A stretch of DNA of 64,000 nucleotides, taken from Streptomyces kaniharaensis. GTDB lineage: Bacteria > Actinomycetota > Actinomycetes > Streptomycetales > Streptomycetaceae. This document shows, in pieces, positions 50,433-58,242 of this stretch. Made by a program: the position numbers and the translations under genes. The stretch lies in contig NZ_WBOF01000001.1 of NCBI RefSeq assembly GCF_009569385.1, positions 372,001 to 436,000 on the forward strand. Reading direction: 5' to 3'. Position 1 is the stretch's first letter; every line of letters starts with the position of its first letter. Below the pieces are notes generated by a model. It saw only the letters and a list, made by a program, of their open reading frames with translations, was not told the origin of the DNA and made no database searches.

Positions 50433-51790
50433 CCCGCGACCTCGGCACCGGCCCGGATCTCGCCACCCGACCCGATCTAGGCGCCCCGGAGCCCGTGGCG
50501 TCCGCCGCCGCCTCCCCGTCCGTCCCCGTCAGCTCCTCCGGCCCCTCCGGCCGCCGTAGAGGCATCCGCCGGCTGGCCGCCGTCGCGATGATCGCCGGCC
50601 CCGGCCTGGTCGCCGCCAACGCCGGCAACGACGCCGCCGGCATCGCCACCTACGCCAGCGCCGGCTCCCAGTTCACCTACGGCACGCTGTTCTTCATGGT
50701 GCTGGTCACCGTCGCCCTGGTCATGGTGCAGGAGATGGCCGTCCGGCTCGGTGCCCACACCGGCAAGGGCCTGGGCGCGCTGATCCGCGAGCAGTTCAGC
50801 CTCCGCCTGACCGCCCTCGCCGTCTTCTGCCTGCTGCTGGCCAACACCGGTCTGGTGGTCAGCGAGTTCGCCGGGATCGGCGCCGCGTTCGAACTGCTCG
50901 GCATGCCCAAGTGGGCGGTCATCCCGCCGGCCGCCGTCCTGCTGTGGTCGCTGGTGCTGTTCGGCTCCTACAAGTGGGCCGAGCGCATCTTCCTGGTCAT
51001 GTCGCTGGCCTTCTTCGCCTACCCCGTCGCCATGGTCCTCGGCCACCCCGACTGGGGCCAGGTCGGCGAGCACCTGGTCGTCCCGCACCTCGAACCCAGC
51101 AAGGACTTCATCCTGCTGGCCGTCGCCCTCATCGGCACCACCGTCAGCCCCTACATGCAGTTCTACGCCGCCGCGGGGGTCGTCGACCGCGGCGCCAAGC
51201 CCGCCGACTACAAGCTCATCCGGGCCGACGCCGTCCTCGGCGCGGTGTTCGCCTGCCTGATCAGCCTGACGATCATCATCGCCACCGCCGCGGCGATCGG
51301 CGGCACCGGCCCCCTGGAGTCCGCCGCCCAGGCCGCCGAGGCCCTCAAGCCGGTCGCCGGACACGGCGCCGAGCTGCTGTTCGCCTTCGGGCTGATGGGC
51401 GCCTCCGCCCTGGCCGGCGCCGTGGTGCCGCTCTCGGCCAGCTACGCCATCGGCGAGGCCGCCGGCGTCGAACGCTCCGTCTCCCGCAGCTTCCGCGACG
51501 CGCCACTGTTCCTCGGCGTGTTCACCGCCCAGATCGCCCTCGGCGCCATCGTCGCGCTGACCCCGGTGGACGTCATCCAGCTGCTGATCGGCACCCAGGT
51601 CCTGCAGGGCCTGATCAGCCCGATCGTGCTGGTCTACCTCCTCGTCCTCACCAACCGCCGCTCCGTCCTCGGCGAGGCGGCCAACAGCCCGCGCTACCGC
51701 CTCGCGGCCACCGTCGTGGTCGTCGGCGTGGCCGCCATGTCGACGATCCTGCTCGTGCAGACCGTCCTCGGCTGGTTCGGAATCGGCTGA
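50429..51790 (+). CDS. Nramp-related transporter, probably for Mg2+
   Basis: The 453-residue membrane protein is of the SLC11/Nramp fold with about 11 helices. In helix 1 the canonical DPGN reads D-A-A-G (residues 68-71, GNDAAGIATYAS). In helix 6 the Met-Pro-His that binds transition metals reads S-P-Y (240-242, GTTVSPYMQFY). Loss of that methionine is known to open Nramp transporters to Mg2+ and Ca2+, and a Nramp-related magnesium transporter clade (NRMT) is known. Coupling to a MgtE_N/CBS protein and control by an M-box agree. The first 45 residues are a disordered cytosolic tail. Confidence 0.87.
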   Translation: MTRDLGTGPDLATRPDLGAPEPVASAAASPSVPVSSSGPSGRRRGIRRLAAVAMIAGPGLVAANAGNDAAGIATYASAGSQFTYGTLFFMVLVTVALVMVQEMAVRLGAHTGKGLGALIREQFSLRLTALAVFCLLLANTGLVVSEFAGIGAAFELLGMPKWAVIPPAAVLLWSLVLFGSYKWAERIFLVMSLAFFAYPVAMVLGHPDWGQVGEHLVVPHLEPSKDFILLAVALIGTTVSPYMQFYAAAGVVDRGAKPADYKLIRADAVLGAVFACLISLTIIIATAAAIGGTGPLESAAQAAEALKPVAGHGAELLFAFGLMGASALAGAVVPLSASYAIGEAAGVERSVSRSFRDAPLFLGVFTAQIALGAIVALTPVDVIQLLIGTQVLQGLISPIVLVYLLVLTNRRSVLGEAANSPRYRLAATVVVVGVAAMSTILLVQTVLGWFGIG

Positions 51791-51792
51791 AC

Positions 51793-51809
51793 CCGCGCCG
51801 CCTGCGCGG
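51793..51809. terminator. short hairpin after the transporter gene
   Basis: CCGCGC-CGCCT-GCGCGG follows the stop codon of the Nramp-related gene, facing the convergent IclR gene. The 6-bp stem is modest. Confidence 0.45.
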
Positions 51810-51885
51810 AGCTTCGGCGACCGTCGGTCCGGGCCGGTGTCGGGTGGCGGAGTTGGAGGCCGCCGGTGGGCGGCGGGCGCCGCGC

Positions 51886-52683
51886 TCAGGCGATCAGGCC
51901 TTCGCCGAGGCGCCGGGCGGCTTCGGCCAACAGGGCGGCGTGCATCTGGCCGGGGGTGCGGGAGAGCTTCGTGACCGGGCCGTCCAGGGTCACCGCCGCG
52001 ACCACCCGCCGTCCGGCTCCGCGCACCGGCGCGGCGGCCGAGGCGAAGCCGAGTTCGCCCCCGCCGAGGCTCTGCGCCCAGCCCTGCCGTCGTACCCGGG
52101 CGAGGAGGGCGGCGTCGAACCCGGCCCCGCGCAGGCTGTGGCGGAGTTCGTCCTCGCTCTCCCAGGCCAGCAGCACCTGGGCGGAGGCTCCCGCCCTCAT
52201 CGGCAGCGTCGACCCGACCTGGGCTCGGGCGCCCCGCGGGTACCGGGCCTCCGCCGAGGCGACGCAGATCTTCACGTCGCCCTGCCGCCGGTAGAGCCGC
52301 GCACTCGCGCCGGTGCGCTCCCGCAACTCGGCCAGGACCGGATCGGCGGCCAGCAACAGCCGGTCGCGCCCCGCCTCCTCGGCCAGTTCGCCGAGTCGCG
52401 GCCCGAGCACGAACCGTCCCTGGACGTCCCGGGTGAGCAGCCGGAGGTTCTCCAGCGCCACCGCCAGCCGGTGCACGGTCGGGCGGGACAGGCCGGTCGC
52501 CACGGTCAGGGACCGCAGCGACGCGGGGCCGTGCGCCAGCACGCCGAACAGCTGCGAGGTCTTGTCCAGGACGCCGACGCCGCTGGTGAATCCGGGGCCG
52601 ATGTCGACACCGGGCCGCGCGCTCCGACCGTCGAAGTCGCTCCCCGGCCCGGAAGGGGCGGGGAGAGTCGTAAGGGGGGTCAT
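51886..52683 (-). CDS. IclR-family regulator, NdgR-like
   Basis: The 265-residue protein has an IclR winged helix (LAHGPASLRSLTVATGLSRP) and effector domain (LYRRQGDVKICVASAEARYP; MRAGASAQVLLAWESEDELR; RRQGWAQSLGGGELGFASAA). The order GVGVLDK, GRFVLGPRLGELAEEAGRDR and SLGG-SAAAPVRG matches NdgR, the streptomycete regulator of leucine and other amino acid genes, but the N-terminus is about 35 residues longer. No leuCD genes lie upstream here, so it may be a paralogue. AGGAAGG precedes the ATG. Confidence 0.87.
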   Translation of the reverse strand: MTPLTTLPAPSGPGSDFDGRSARPGVDIGPGFTSGVGVLDKTSQLFGVLAHGPASLRSLTVATGLSRPTVHRLAVALENLRLLTRDVQGRFVLGPRLGELAEEAGRDRLLLAADPVLAELRERTGASARLYRRQGDVKICVASAEARYPRGARAQVGSTLPMRAGASAQVLLAWESEDELRHSLRGAGFDAALLARVRRQGWAQSLGGGELGFASAAAPVRGAGRRVVAAVTLDGPVTKLSRTPGQMHAALLAEAARRLGEGLIA

Positions 52684-53036
52684 GGGTTCACCTTCCTGCC
52701 GGAACGTCGCCGAGTCTCCCGGACCCCGGCGGGGTGTCGTTGCCTCCGGAACCGCGTGCCGGCCCCCGAGCTCCGCGGCCGGCCGGGCGTGCCGCGTGAG
52801 GGTGGCGCGGCTGCCGGCGCTCCGGGGCGATTCCGGCTCCGCCGTCCGGGGTTTCCGGGCGAGGGACTCCTCGATCGCATGGAACTCGACCGGCCGGCCT
52901 CCTCGGGATTCGCCTTCGGATCCCGCCGGGCGCGGCTGGACGATTCGCTGCGGACTCTCTGCCCACAGGTCTATCCAGCGGCCGGTGCCCCTCGCAACGG
53001 GCGCTACAGGAAGTTGCCATCGTCGCCCGCCGGCAG
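52684..53036. other. non-coding stretch upstream of the IclR gene
   Basis: This stretch and the terminator to its right form a 400-bp gap between the macro-domain gene and the IclR gene on the same strand. Open frames exist only because of base composition. I see a small dyad ACCCC-GGC-GGGGT at 52723-52735 and no clear promoter. Confidence 0.45.
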
Positions 53037-53089
53037 CCCACCGAAGCCCGGCAGGCGGGGCGACGAGGTCTGCCCGACCGGGCGGTGGG
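53037..53089 (-). terminator. hairpin after the macro-domain gene
   Basis: CCCACCG (53037-53043) pairs with CGGTGGG (53083-53089) and GCCCGG/CCGGGC can extend the structure inward. It directly follows the macro-gene stop. Confidence 0.5.
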
Positions 53090-53090
53090 C

Positions 53091-53774
53091 TCAGCGGCGG
53101 GAGGTGCGGCGGGCGGGCGGGGCTATCCGGACGCGCTGCTCGACGGGGGCCTTCTCGATGTCGTCGAGCTGTGCGGTGATCGTGCCGCGCAGCTCGTCGT
53201 AGTCCTCGAACTGGAAGTCGTTGAACAGCGTGTAGCCCGTCCACATCAGGTTGGCGCACACCCGGGCCGGGACGCGGCCGGTCTGGGCGCCCATGCCGAC
53301 CAGGGCCACGGACGTGATGCTGCCCGTCGCCTTCCTGTTCTGCTCGTGGATCGCCTGGAACGCGGCGGCGCACGCCAGGGCCACGTTGAGCGTCTCGCTC
53401 ACGTTCTGCGAGGACGCCTCCATCGTCGGCGCGGAGATCAGGAACTTCGGGTTGACGGCACCGGACGGCACGCACACGGCGCTTCCCACCGGGAGGCTTC
53501 CCGCGAACCGGGACCGGATCGCCCGCTGCACCTTCAGCTGGATGCCGGCGCCCAGGTGTCGCTTGATGACGGCGTCGACGCCGCCGTCCATCCGGCCCCG
53601 GGAGTTGGTGGGGCTGACCCAGGCGTCGACCTGCTCGTCGAGGATCGAGCCCTCGCGGATCTCGATCCCGGGGGTGTCGGCGAAGGCCGCCCGCCACGCC
53701 TCCACCACAGTCGTGTTGACGTCGGTCAGAACCACCCTGAGCGACGGCTGCACGCGGTCCACGGTCATGCTCAA
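53091..53774 (-). CDS. macro-domain protein
   Basis: The 227-residue protein has the macro fold: VVLTDVNTTVVEAW, then DAWVSPTNSRGRMDGGVDAV with the ribose-binding asparagine N57 and GGVD (64-67), and the phosphate loop VALVGMGAQTG near 157-166. Macro domains bind ADP-ribose and some remove it from proteins or DNA. It is divergent by 160 bp from a gene that encodes an ADP-ribosyltransferase, so it may be the antidote or eraser for that enzyme. The basic C-terminus (RIAPPARRTSRR) could touch nucleic acid. ATG 53774 or 53768. Confidence 0.88.
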   Translation of the reverse strand: MSMTVDRVQPSLRVVLTDVNTTVVEAWRAAFADTPGIEIREGSILDEQVDAWVSPTNSRGRMDGGVDAVIKRHLGAGIQLKVQRAIRSRFAGSLPVGSAVCVPSGAVNPKFLISAPTMEASSQNVSETLNVALACAAAFQAIHEQNRKATGSITSVALVGMGAQTGRVPARVCANLMWTGYTLFNDFQFEDYDELRGTITAQLDDIEKAPVEQRVRIAPPARRTSRR

Positions 53775-53934
53775 CTCCGATCGAGATACGGTCCCTCAAC
53801 ACCCACGACGCTAGCTCGCCCCACTGACAGATCGGCCCGTGAGCACCGTCCCGAGGGGTTGTCAGTCGGCTGTCGTACCGTCAGGACCGTCTTCGCTTCC
53901 ATCCGCACGTCGTGACAGTTCGGAGTTCCTCCTC

Positions 53935-55551
53935 ATGACCGATGCCAACGCCCCCGCCACGCCCGACCCGAACGACCCGCTGGCTCTCGCGGAGCTCTTC
54001 AAGGGCGGCGGTGAACCGTGGCTTCCGCTGCTGAAGCCGGTCATCGAGGCGCAGCCGGACGCGGCCTCGTTCATCGGCCCCGGCCGCGGTCCGGACGTCG
54101 TCCCCGTCCGCGAACTGACCTTCCAGGCGCTCAAGCCCCACGCGCCGCACAAGTGGAAGGTCGTCATCTTCGGCCAGAACCCGTATCCGCGGCCGGAGAG
54201 CGCCACGGGCATCGCCATGTTCGACAACACCTTCCACGACTGGAAGGACAGCCAGTTCGGCCGGGTCGTCAGCATCCGCTGCATCATCAAGGCGGCGGCG
54301 ATGTGGAAGTACGGCATTCCCAAGAAGACCCCGATCGCCGACATACGCGCGCTGCTGAAGAAGCAGGACACCGTCCAGCCGCCGGAGTGGTTCCAGGCGA
54401 TGCTCACGCAGGGCGTGCTGCTGCTGAACGCGGCGCTCACGGCCAGCAGCGACGGCGCGATGGGTCCCGACCGGCACACCGCGTTCTGGCGGCCGGTCGC
54501 CGAGCGGATCGTCGAGGAGATCCTCAGGGCCAAGCAGAACGCCGACGAGGAGGACCGCGGTGTCGTCTTCGCGTGGTGGGGGGCTCACGCCCGCAGCCTG
54601 AAGAACATCGTCCTGCGGCTCCAGAAGAAGTACCCCGAGGTCGACGTCCGCCACATCGACCACCCCAATCCCGCGGCGCAGGGCGACATCTTCTGCGACG
54701 GCGACCACTTCGCCATGGTGAACTCGGCGCTCGCGTCGCTGGGCGCCGACCAGATCGACTGGCTGCCGAGCAAGGGGTGGAACGAGCTCGCGGCGGAGAG
54801 CGGCGGGGCGGACGGCGACACGGCCGAGCGCATGGGTGCGTTCATCGCGTCCACCATGGAGCTGCACCAGCTCTACCTCGACCGCCTCGCCAGCGTCAAG
54901 GACGAGGGGCTCGTCCTCCCGGAGATCACGGGCGTGTTCGACACCCCGCTCATGGACTTCCGCGAGGCCGTCGGCCCCGTCGCCGAGCTGCTGTCGGGCC
55001 TGGAGCGGCACGTCCAGCGGTCGCACGACTTCGGCAAGCGGCGGGCGGACGAGGAGGCCGGCGGGCTGTCCGCGGACGCGATCGCCGCCCTCTACCTCTA
55101 CACCTGCGAGTCCGCCTTCTACCGCGAGATCAACGCCATCCTGCGCTCCCCGGACCGGTCCCGGCTCGTGCCGTACCTCCCGTACCTGCGGCTGCTGTTC
55201 TCGGCGGTGTCGCAGCTTCCCGCCCGCACGGCGCCGCTGTGGCGCGGGGTGCCGCTGGACCTGCGCGCGCAGTACCCGCTCGGACGGACCGTCACCTGGT
55301 GGGGTGTGTCCTCGTGCACGTCCGAGCTCGGCGTGGCTCGGGCGTTCCTCGGCAGCCGTGGCAAGCGGACACTCTTCGAGGTGGCCCCCTCCCGGGCGGT
55401 GGGCATCCGGAACTACTCCGCGTTCACCGGTGAGGAGGAGTTCATCCTCCTTCCGGGCACGCAGCTCAAGGTGACGGACGTCAGGACCGAGCGCGGCGGC
55501 CTGTGCACGGTGACGCTGACGGAGCTGGAGGAGCAGACCCTCGTGTCCTGA
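53935..55551 (+). CDS. uracil-DNA-glycosylase-like / arginine-type ADP-ribosyltransferase fusion
   Basis: Residues 60-280 of the 538 are a family-1 uracil-DNA glycosylase: VVIFGQNPYPRPESATG at the place of GQDPYH, VLLLNAALT with the uracil-reading N165, and IDHPNPAA with H243. The catalytic Asp is N82 and the next His is Pro, so glycosylase activity should be reduced or lost while lesion binding may remain. Residues 385-525 are an R-S-E ADP-ribosyltransferase: LWRGV (R437), TVTWWGVSSCTS (S459/S460) and FTGEEEFILLPGT (E500-x-E502), very like eukaryotic-type arginine ARTs. A helical linker joins them. It is divergent from a macro-domain gene. I know no described system with this fusion. Confidence 0.87.
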   Translation: MTDANAPATPDPNDPLALAELFKGGGEPWLPLLKPVIEAQPDAASFIGPGRGPDVVPVRELTFQALKPHAPHKWKVVIFGQNPYPRPESATGIAMFDNTFHDWKDSQFGRVVSIRCIIKAAAMWKYGIPKKTPIADIRALLKKQDTVQPPEWFQAMLTQGVLLLNAALTASSDGAMGPDRHTAFWRPVAERIVEEILRAKQNADEEDRGVVFAWWGAHARSLKNIVLRLQKKYPEVDVRHIDHPNPAAQGDIFCDGDHFAMVNSALASLGADQIDWLPSKGWNELAAESGGADGDTAERMGAFIASTMELHQLYLDRLASVKDEGLVLPEITGVFDTPLMDFREAVGPVAELLSGLERHVQRSHDFGKRRADEEAGGLSADAIAALYLYTCESAFYREINAILRSPDRSRLVPYLPYLRLLFSAVSQLPARTAPLWRGVPLDLRAQYPLGRTVTWWGVSSCTSELGVARAFLGSRGKRTLFEVAPSRAVGIRNYSAFTGEEEFILLPGTQLKVTDVRTERGGLCTVTLTELEEQTLVS

Positions 55552-55559
55552 GCCGGCAC

Positions 55560-55598
55560 CGGCCTTCTCGCGGACGTCGGGCGTCCGCGAGAAGGCCG
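55560..55598. terminator. strong terminator between convergent genes
   Basis: A perfect 16-bp stem (CGGCCTTCTCGCGGAC with its complement) and a 7-nt loop separate the fusion gene from the vWA gene. Confidence 0.9.
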
Positions 55599-55630
55599 CG
55601 CCGCGCCCACCGCCGGATCCACGGCGGGTC

Positions 55631-56956
55631 CTACCCGATGGCGACCACCTGGGCCCAGGCCGGGGGCTCGTCCGGTTCGTAGTCGGGGTCGTCCTCGGCC
55701 CACGACGGGACGCCCCGGGGGAACAGGCCCACCACCGTCCGGCACGGCGGCTTCGCGCTCGGCCAGGGTGTCTGGCCGTCCGTCAGGGCCACGACGACGT
55801 CCGGGCGCGGCCGCGAGCGCAGCGCCCGGGCGAAGCCGGACCGCAGGTCCGTGCCGCCTCCGCCGACCAGCGGGATGCCCTCGGCGCGGCAGAGCGGGTA
55901 CACCGTTCCGGCCGCCGCGTCGCAGGACAGCACGGAGACCAGGTCGCGCCGGCCGCCCACCGCGCGGGCGATCGCGGCCACCTCCAGCAGCGCGCCGCCG
56001 AGTTCGGCGTCGCTGACCGAGGCGGACGTGTCGATGATCACGGCGACCCGGGGCGGGCGGCGGCGCAGGCTCGGCAGCACGACGCCGGGCAGGCCCGCCG
56101 AGCGCCGGGCGGGCCTGCCGTAGCTGTAGTCCTCGCCCGCGCCGCTGCCGGATGCGGCCGAACGCACCGCCGCGCCCAGCAGGTCCCGCCAGGGCTGCGG
56201 CGGGTGGAACGCCTCCTCCGCCCACCGCCGCCAGCCCTCCGGGGCGGTGCCCGGGCGGCCGGTGATGCCCTGCGCCACCCGGAACCGGACGGCGTCCCGC
56301 TCCTGCGCGCTGAGGCCGTGCGCGCCGTCCGGGCCGAGGTCCCACGGTCGCGCCAGCCCGTCGGCGCCGCTGCCGCAGTCGAGCCAGGCCAGGTGCTGGG
56401 TGTGTGCCCCGAGCCGGAAGCGCCGCAGGTACTCCTCCATCACCTCGCCCTCGGGCAACCCCAACTCGCCCGGGAGGAGGGCGCCTTCGGGGCGGACCAG
56501 GCCGTGGCCGAACGCGTCGTCGTTGATCTCGCAGTCCGCGGCGATGTTCATCCGCAGCCGCTCCCCCGGTCCGGTCAGTCCCTGCTGCCGAGCGAACCGG
56601 TCGCTGCGGCCGTGGTGGTCGCGCAGCAGGTGCGACACCTCGTGCACCCACACGCCGGCCAGCTCCTCGACCGGCGTCCGCGCGACGAAGGCCGGGGAGA
56701 CGTAGCAGCGCCAGTGGCTGTCGACGGCCATCGTCGGCACCTGCCGGGACTCCACGGTGTGCAGGGCGAACAGCGCCGTCGCCAGGTAGGGGCGGGCTCG
56801 GGCGGCCAGCAGGCGGGCGGCGAAGAGCTTGTCCAGGTCGAGGGACTGCGGCGTCGTCGACGGGCTCTCCCTGCTCATCGGCAGGCCTTCCCCGTTCGTC
56901 GACGGGTCTTTCTCGTTCATCGGCTCGTTCATCGGCTCGTTCATCGGCTCGTTCAT
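55631..56956 (-). CDS. metallopeptidase-like / vWA-like protein (DUF2201 type)
   Basis: The 441-residue protein has an N-terminal zincin-like part with HEVSH at 105-109 and NIAADCEINDD, and a C-terminal vWA-like domain with MIDAS residues IDTSASVSD, GGGGTDLRSG and ALTDGQTPW. This pairing accompanies MoxR ATPases, which are thought to remodel a partner bound by the vWA domain. Its ATG overlaps the MoxR stop (ATGA). The first 16 residues are MNEP repeated from a 12-bp DNA repeat, which offers four in-frame ATGs, so the true N-terminus is uncertain. No role is established for the cassette. Confidence 0.87.
   Translation of the reverse strand: MNEPMNEPMNEPMNEKDPSTNGEGLPMSRESPSTTPQSLDLDKLFAARLLAARARPYLATALFALHTVESRQVPTMAVDSHWRCYVSPAFVARTPVEELAGVWVHEVSHLLRDHHGRSDRFARQQGLTGPGERLRMNIAADCEINDDAFGHGLVRPEGALLPGELGLPEGEVMEEYLRRFRLGAHTQHLAWLDCGSGADGLARPWDLGPDGAHGLSAQERDAVRFRVAQGITGRPGTAPEGWRRWAEEAFHPPQPWRDLLGAAVRSAASGSGAGEDYSYGRPARRSAGLPGVVLPSLRRRPPRVAVIIDTSASVSDAELGGALLEVAAIARAVGGRRDLVSVLSCDAAAGTVYPLCRAEGIPLVGGGGTDLRSGFARALRSRPRPDVVVALTDGQTPWPSAKPPCRTVVGLFPRGVPSWAEDDPDYEPDEPPAWAQVVAIG
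56912..56956. repeat. 12-bp tandem repeat containing start codons
   Basis: ATGAACGAGCCG is repeated three times and followed by ATGAACGAG, giving in-frame ATGs at 56956, 56944, 56932 and 56920 (minus strand). The first overlaps the MoxR stop codon. Copy-number change would alter the distance between stop and later starts. Confidence 0.85.
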
Positions 56957-58209
56957 CGGCCGGCCTTCCCCGCCAGCGCCGCCACCCGGCTCGCCACCCG
57001 GTCCGCCGCGCGGTCCGCCCGCCGGGACAGGGCCACGGCGCCGGCGAGCCGCTCGATCGCGGCCGGGACGTCCCAGTCCTCGCGGCGCAGCGAGGCGAGC
57101 GTGGTGGCGGGGACGACCACCACGTCCGGGGCGCCGGTCTCCATCGCCCGGACCAGCAGCGCCCAGGCCGAGTCCCAGCGGGCGCGCTCCGGCCGGTTGC
57201 GGACCGCGGCCACCACCCCGTCGAGGACGGCCTGGCGCAGGTCCCCGCGCTCGGGCAGGACGGCGCCGGCCGGGTCGGCGAGCAGGTCCTCCGGGTCCGG
57301 GAGGTCCATCCGGTCCAGGCTCGCGAGCAGTTCCAGCCCCGGGCCGTCCCCCACGGTGCCCCGGATCAGCAGCGACAGCACGTCCCGGGAGGAGCCGGCC
57401 GCGGTCGCGAAGGCGATCAGGCGCAGCGCCATGTCCCAGCTGCGCGGCGACGGCCAGGCGCCGCCGCGGCGGGCCTCGCTGTTCGGCAGCTGGTGGACGA
57501 GCTTGGGGCGGCCGGTGAGCAGCCCGCACACGGCGCGGCGGGCGAAGGCCACCGCGTCCGGCAGGGCGTCGGGGTCCAGGCGGGGCAGGGTCGCCCTCGG
57601 CCAGGTGCCGCCGAGGCCGCGGACGACGACCTCGTGGTCGTGGGTCCACTGGAGGTGGACGAAGCGGTTGGCCAGCGGCGGGCTCAGTTCCCAGCCGTCG
57701 GCGGCCGAGGAGCGCGGGTTGGCGGCGGCCACGATCCTTACGCCGGGCGGGAGTTGCAGGGCGCCGATGCGCCGTTCCAGGACCAGGCGGAGCAGCGCGG
57801 CCTGGACTGCGGGCGGCGCGGTGGACAGCTCGTCCAGGAACAGCAGTCCGCGGCCGGCCCGGACCAGGCGGACGGCCCAGTCCGGCGGGGCCATCGGGAC
57901 GCCCTGTTCGGCGGGGTCGTCGCCGACGATCGGCAGCCCGGAGAAGTCGGACGGCTCGTGGACGCTGGCGATCACGGTGGTGAGCGGCAGGTCCAGGGTG
58001 GTGGCGAGCTGGGTGAGCGCGGCGGTCTTGCCGATGCCCGGTTCGCCCCACAGGAGGACGGGCAGGTCGGCGGCGACGGCGAGGGTCAGCGCCTCCAGCT
58101 GGGTGTCCGGGCGCGGTTCGGTGGCGGTGTCGCCGAGCAGGGCCAACAGGTCGGCGGCGACGTCGAGTTGGGACTTTTCGGGCATGGCGAAGGAGACGTG
58201 CATGGGCAT
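56953..58209 (-). CDS. MoxR-family AAA+ ATPase
   Basis: The 418-residue ATPase has Walker A GEPGIGKT (55-62), Walker B LLFLDELS (123-127 region), sensor 1 VAAANP and the arginine-finger region LANRF. MoxR proteins act with vWA partners as chaperone-like modules. Genes for an unknown protein (upstream) and a metallopeptidase-vWA protein (downstream, overlapping) complete a three-gene unit. AAGG precedes the ATG. It lies 4 kb from the ART/macro pair, which raises but does not prove a joint role in conflict or stress. Confidence 0.9.
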   Translation of the reverse strand: MPMHVSFAMPEKSQLDVAADLLALLGDTATEPRPDTQLEALTLAVAADLPVLLWGEPGIGKTAALTQLATTLDLPLTTVIASVHEPSDFSGLPIVGDDPAEQGVPMAPPDWAVRLVRAGRGLLFLDELSTAPPAVQAALLRLVLERRIGALQLPPGVRIVAAANPRSSAADGWELSPPLANRFVHLQWTHDHEVVVRGLGGTWPRATLPRLDPDALPDAVAFARRAVCGLLTGRPKLVHQLPNSEARRGGAWPSPRSWDMALRLIAFATAAGSSRDVLSLLIRGTVGDGPGLELLASLDRMDLPDPEDLLADPAGAVLPERGDLRQAVLDGVVAAVRNRPERARWDSAWALLVRAMETGAPDVVVVPATTLASLRREDWDVPAAIERLAGAVALSRRADRAADRVASRVAALAGKAGR

Positions 58210-58242
58210 GGGTGATCACCTTGTGACGGGTCTGAGGAGTGG

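Noticed and set aside
53091..55551. Calling the ART/macro pair DarTG
   Set aside because: The ART domain has the arginine-type R-S-E layout and a UDG fusion, not the DarT fold pattern, and the genes are divergent rather than an operon.
56912..56956. Short CRISPR-like array
   Set aside because: Units are 12 bp without spacers and lie in coding sequence.
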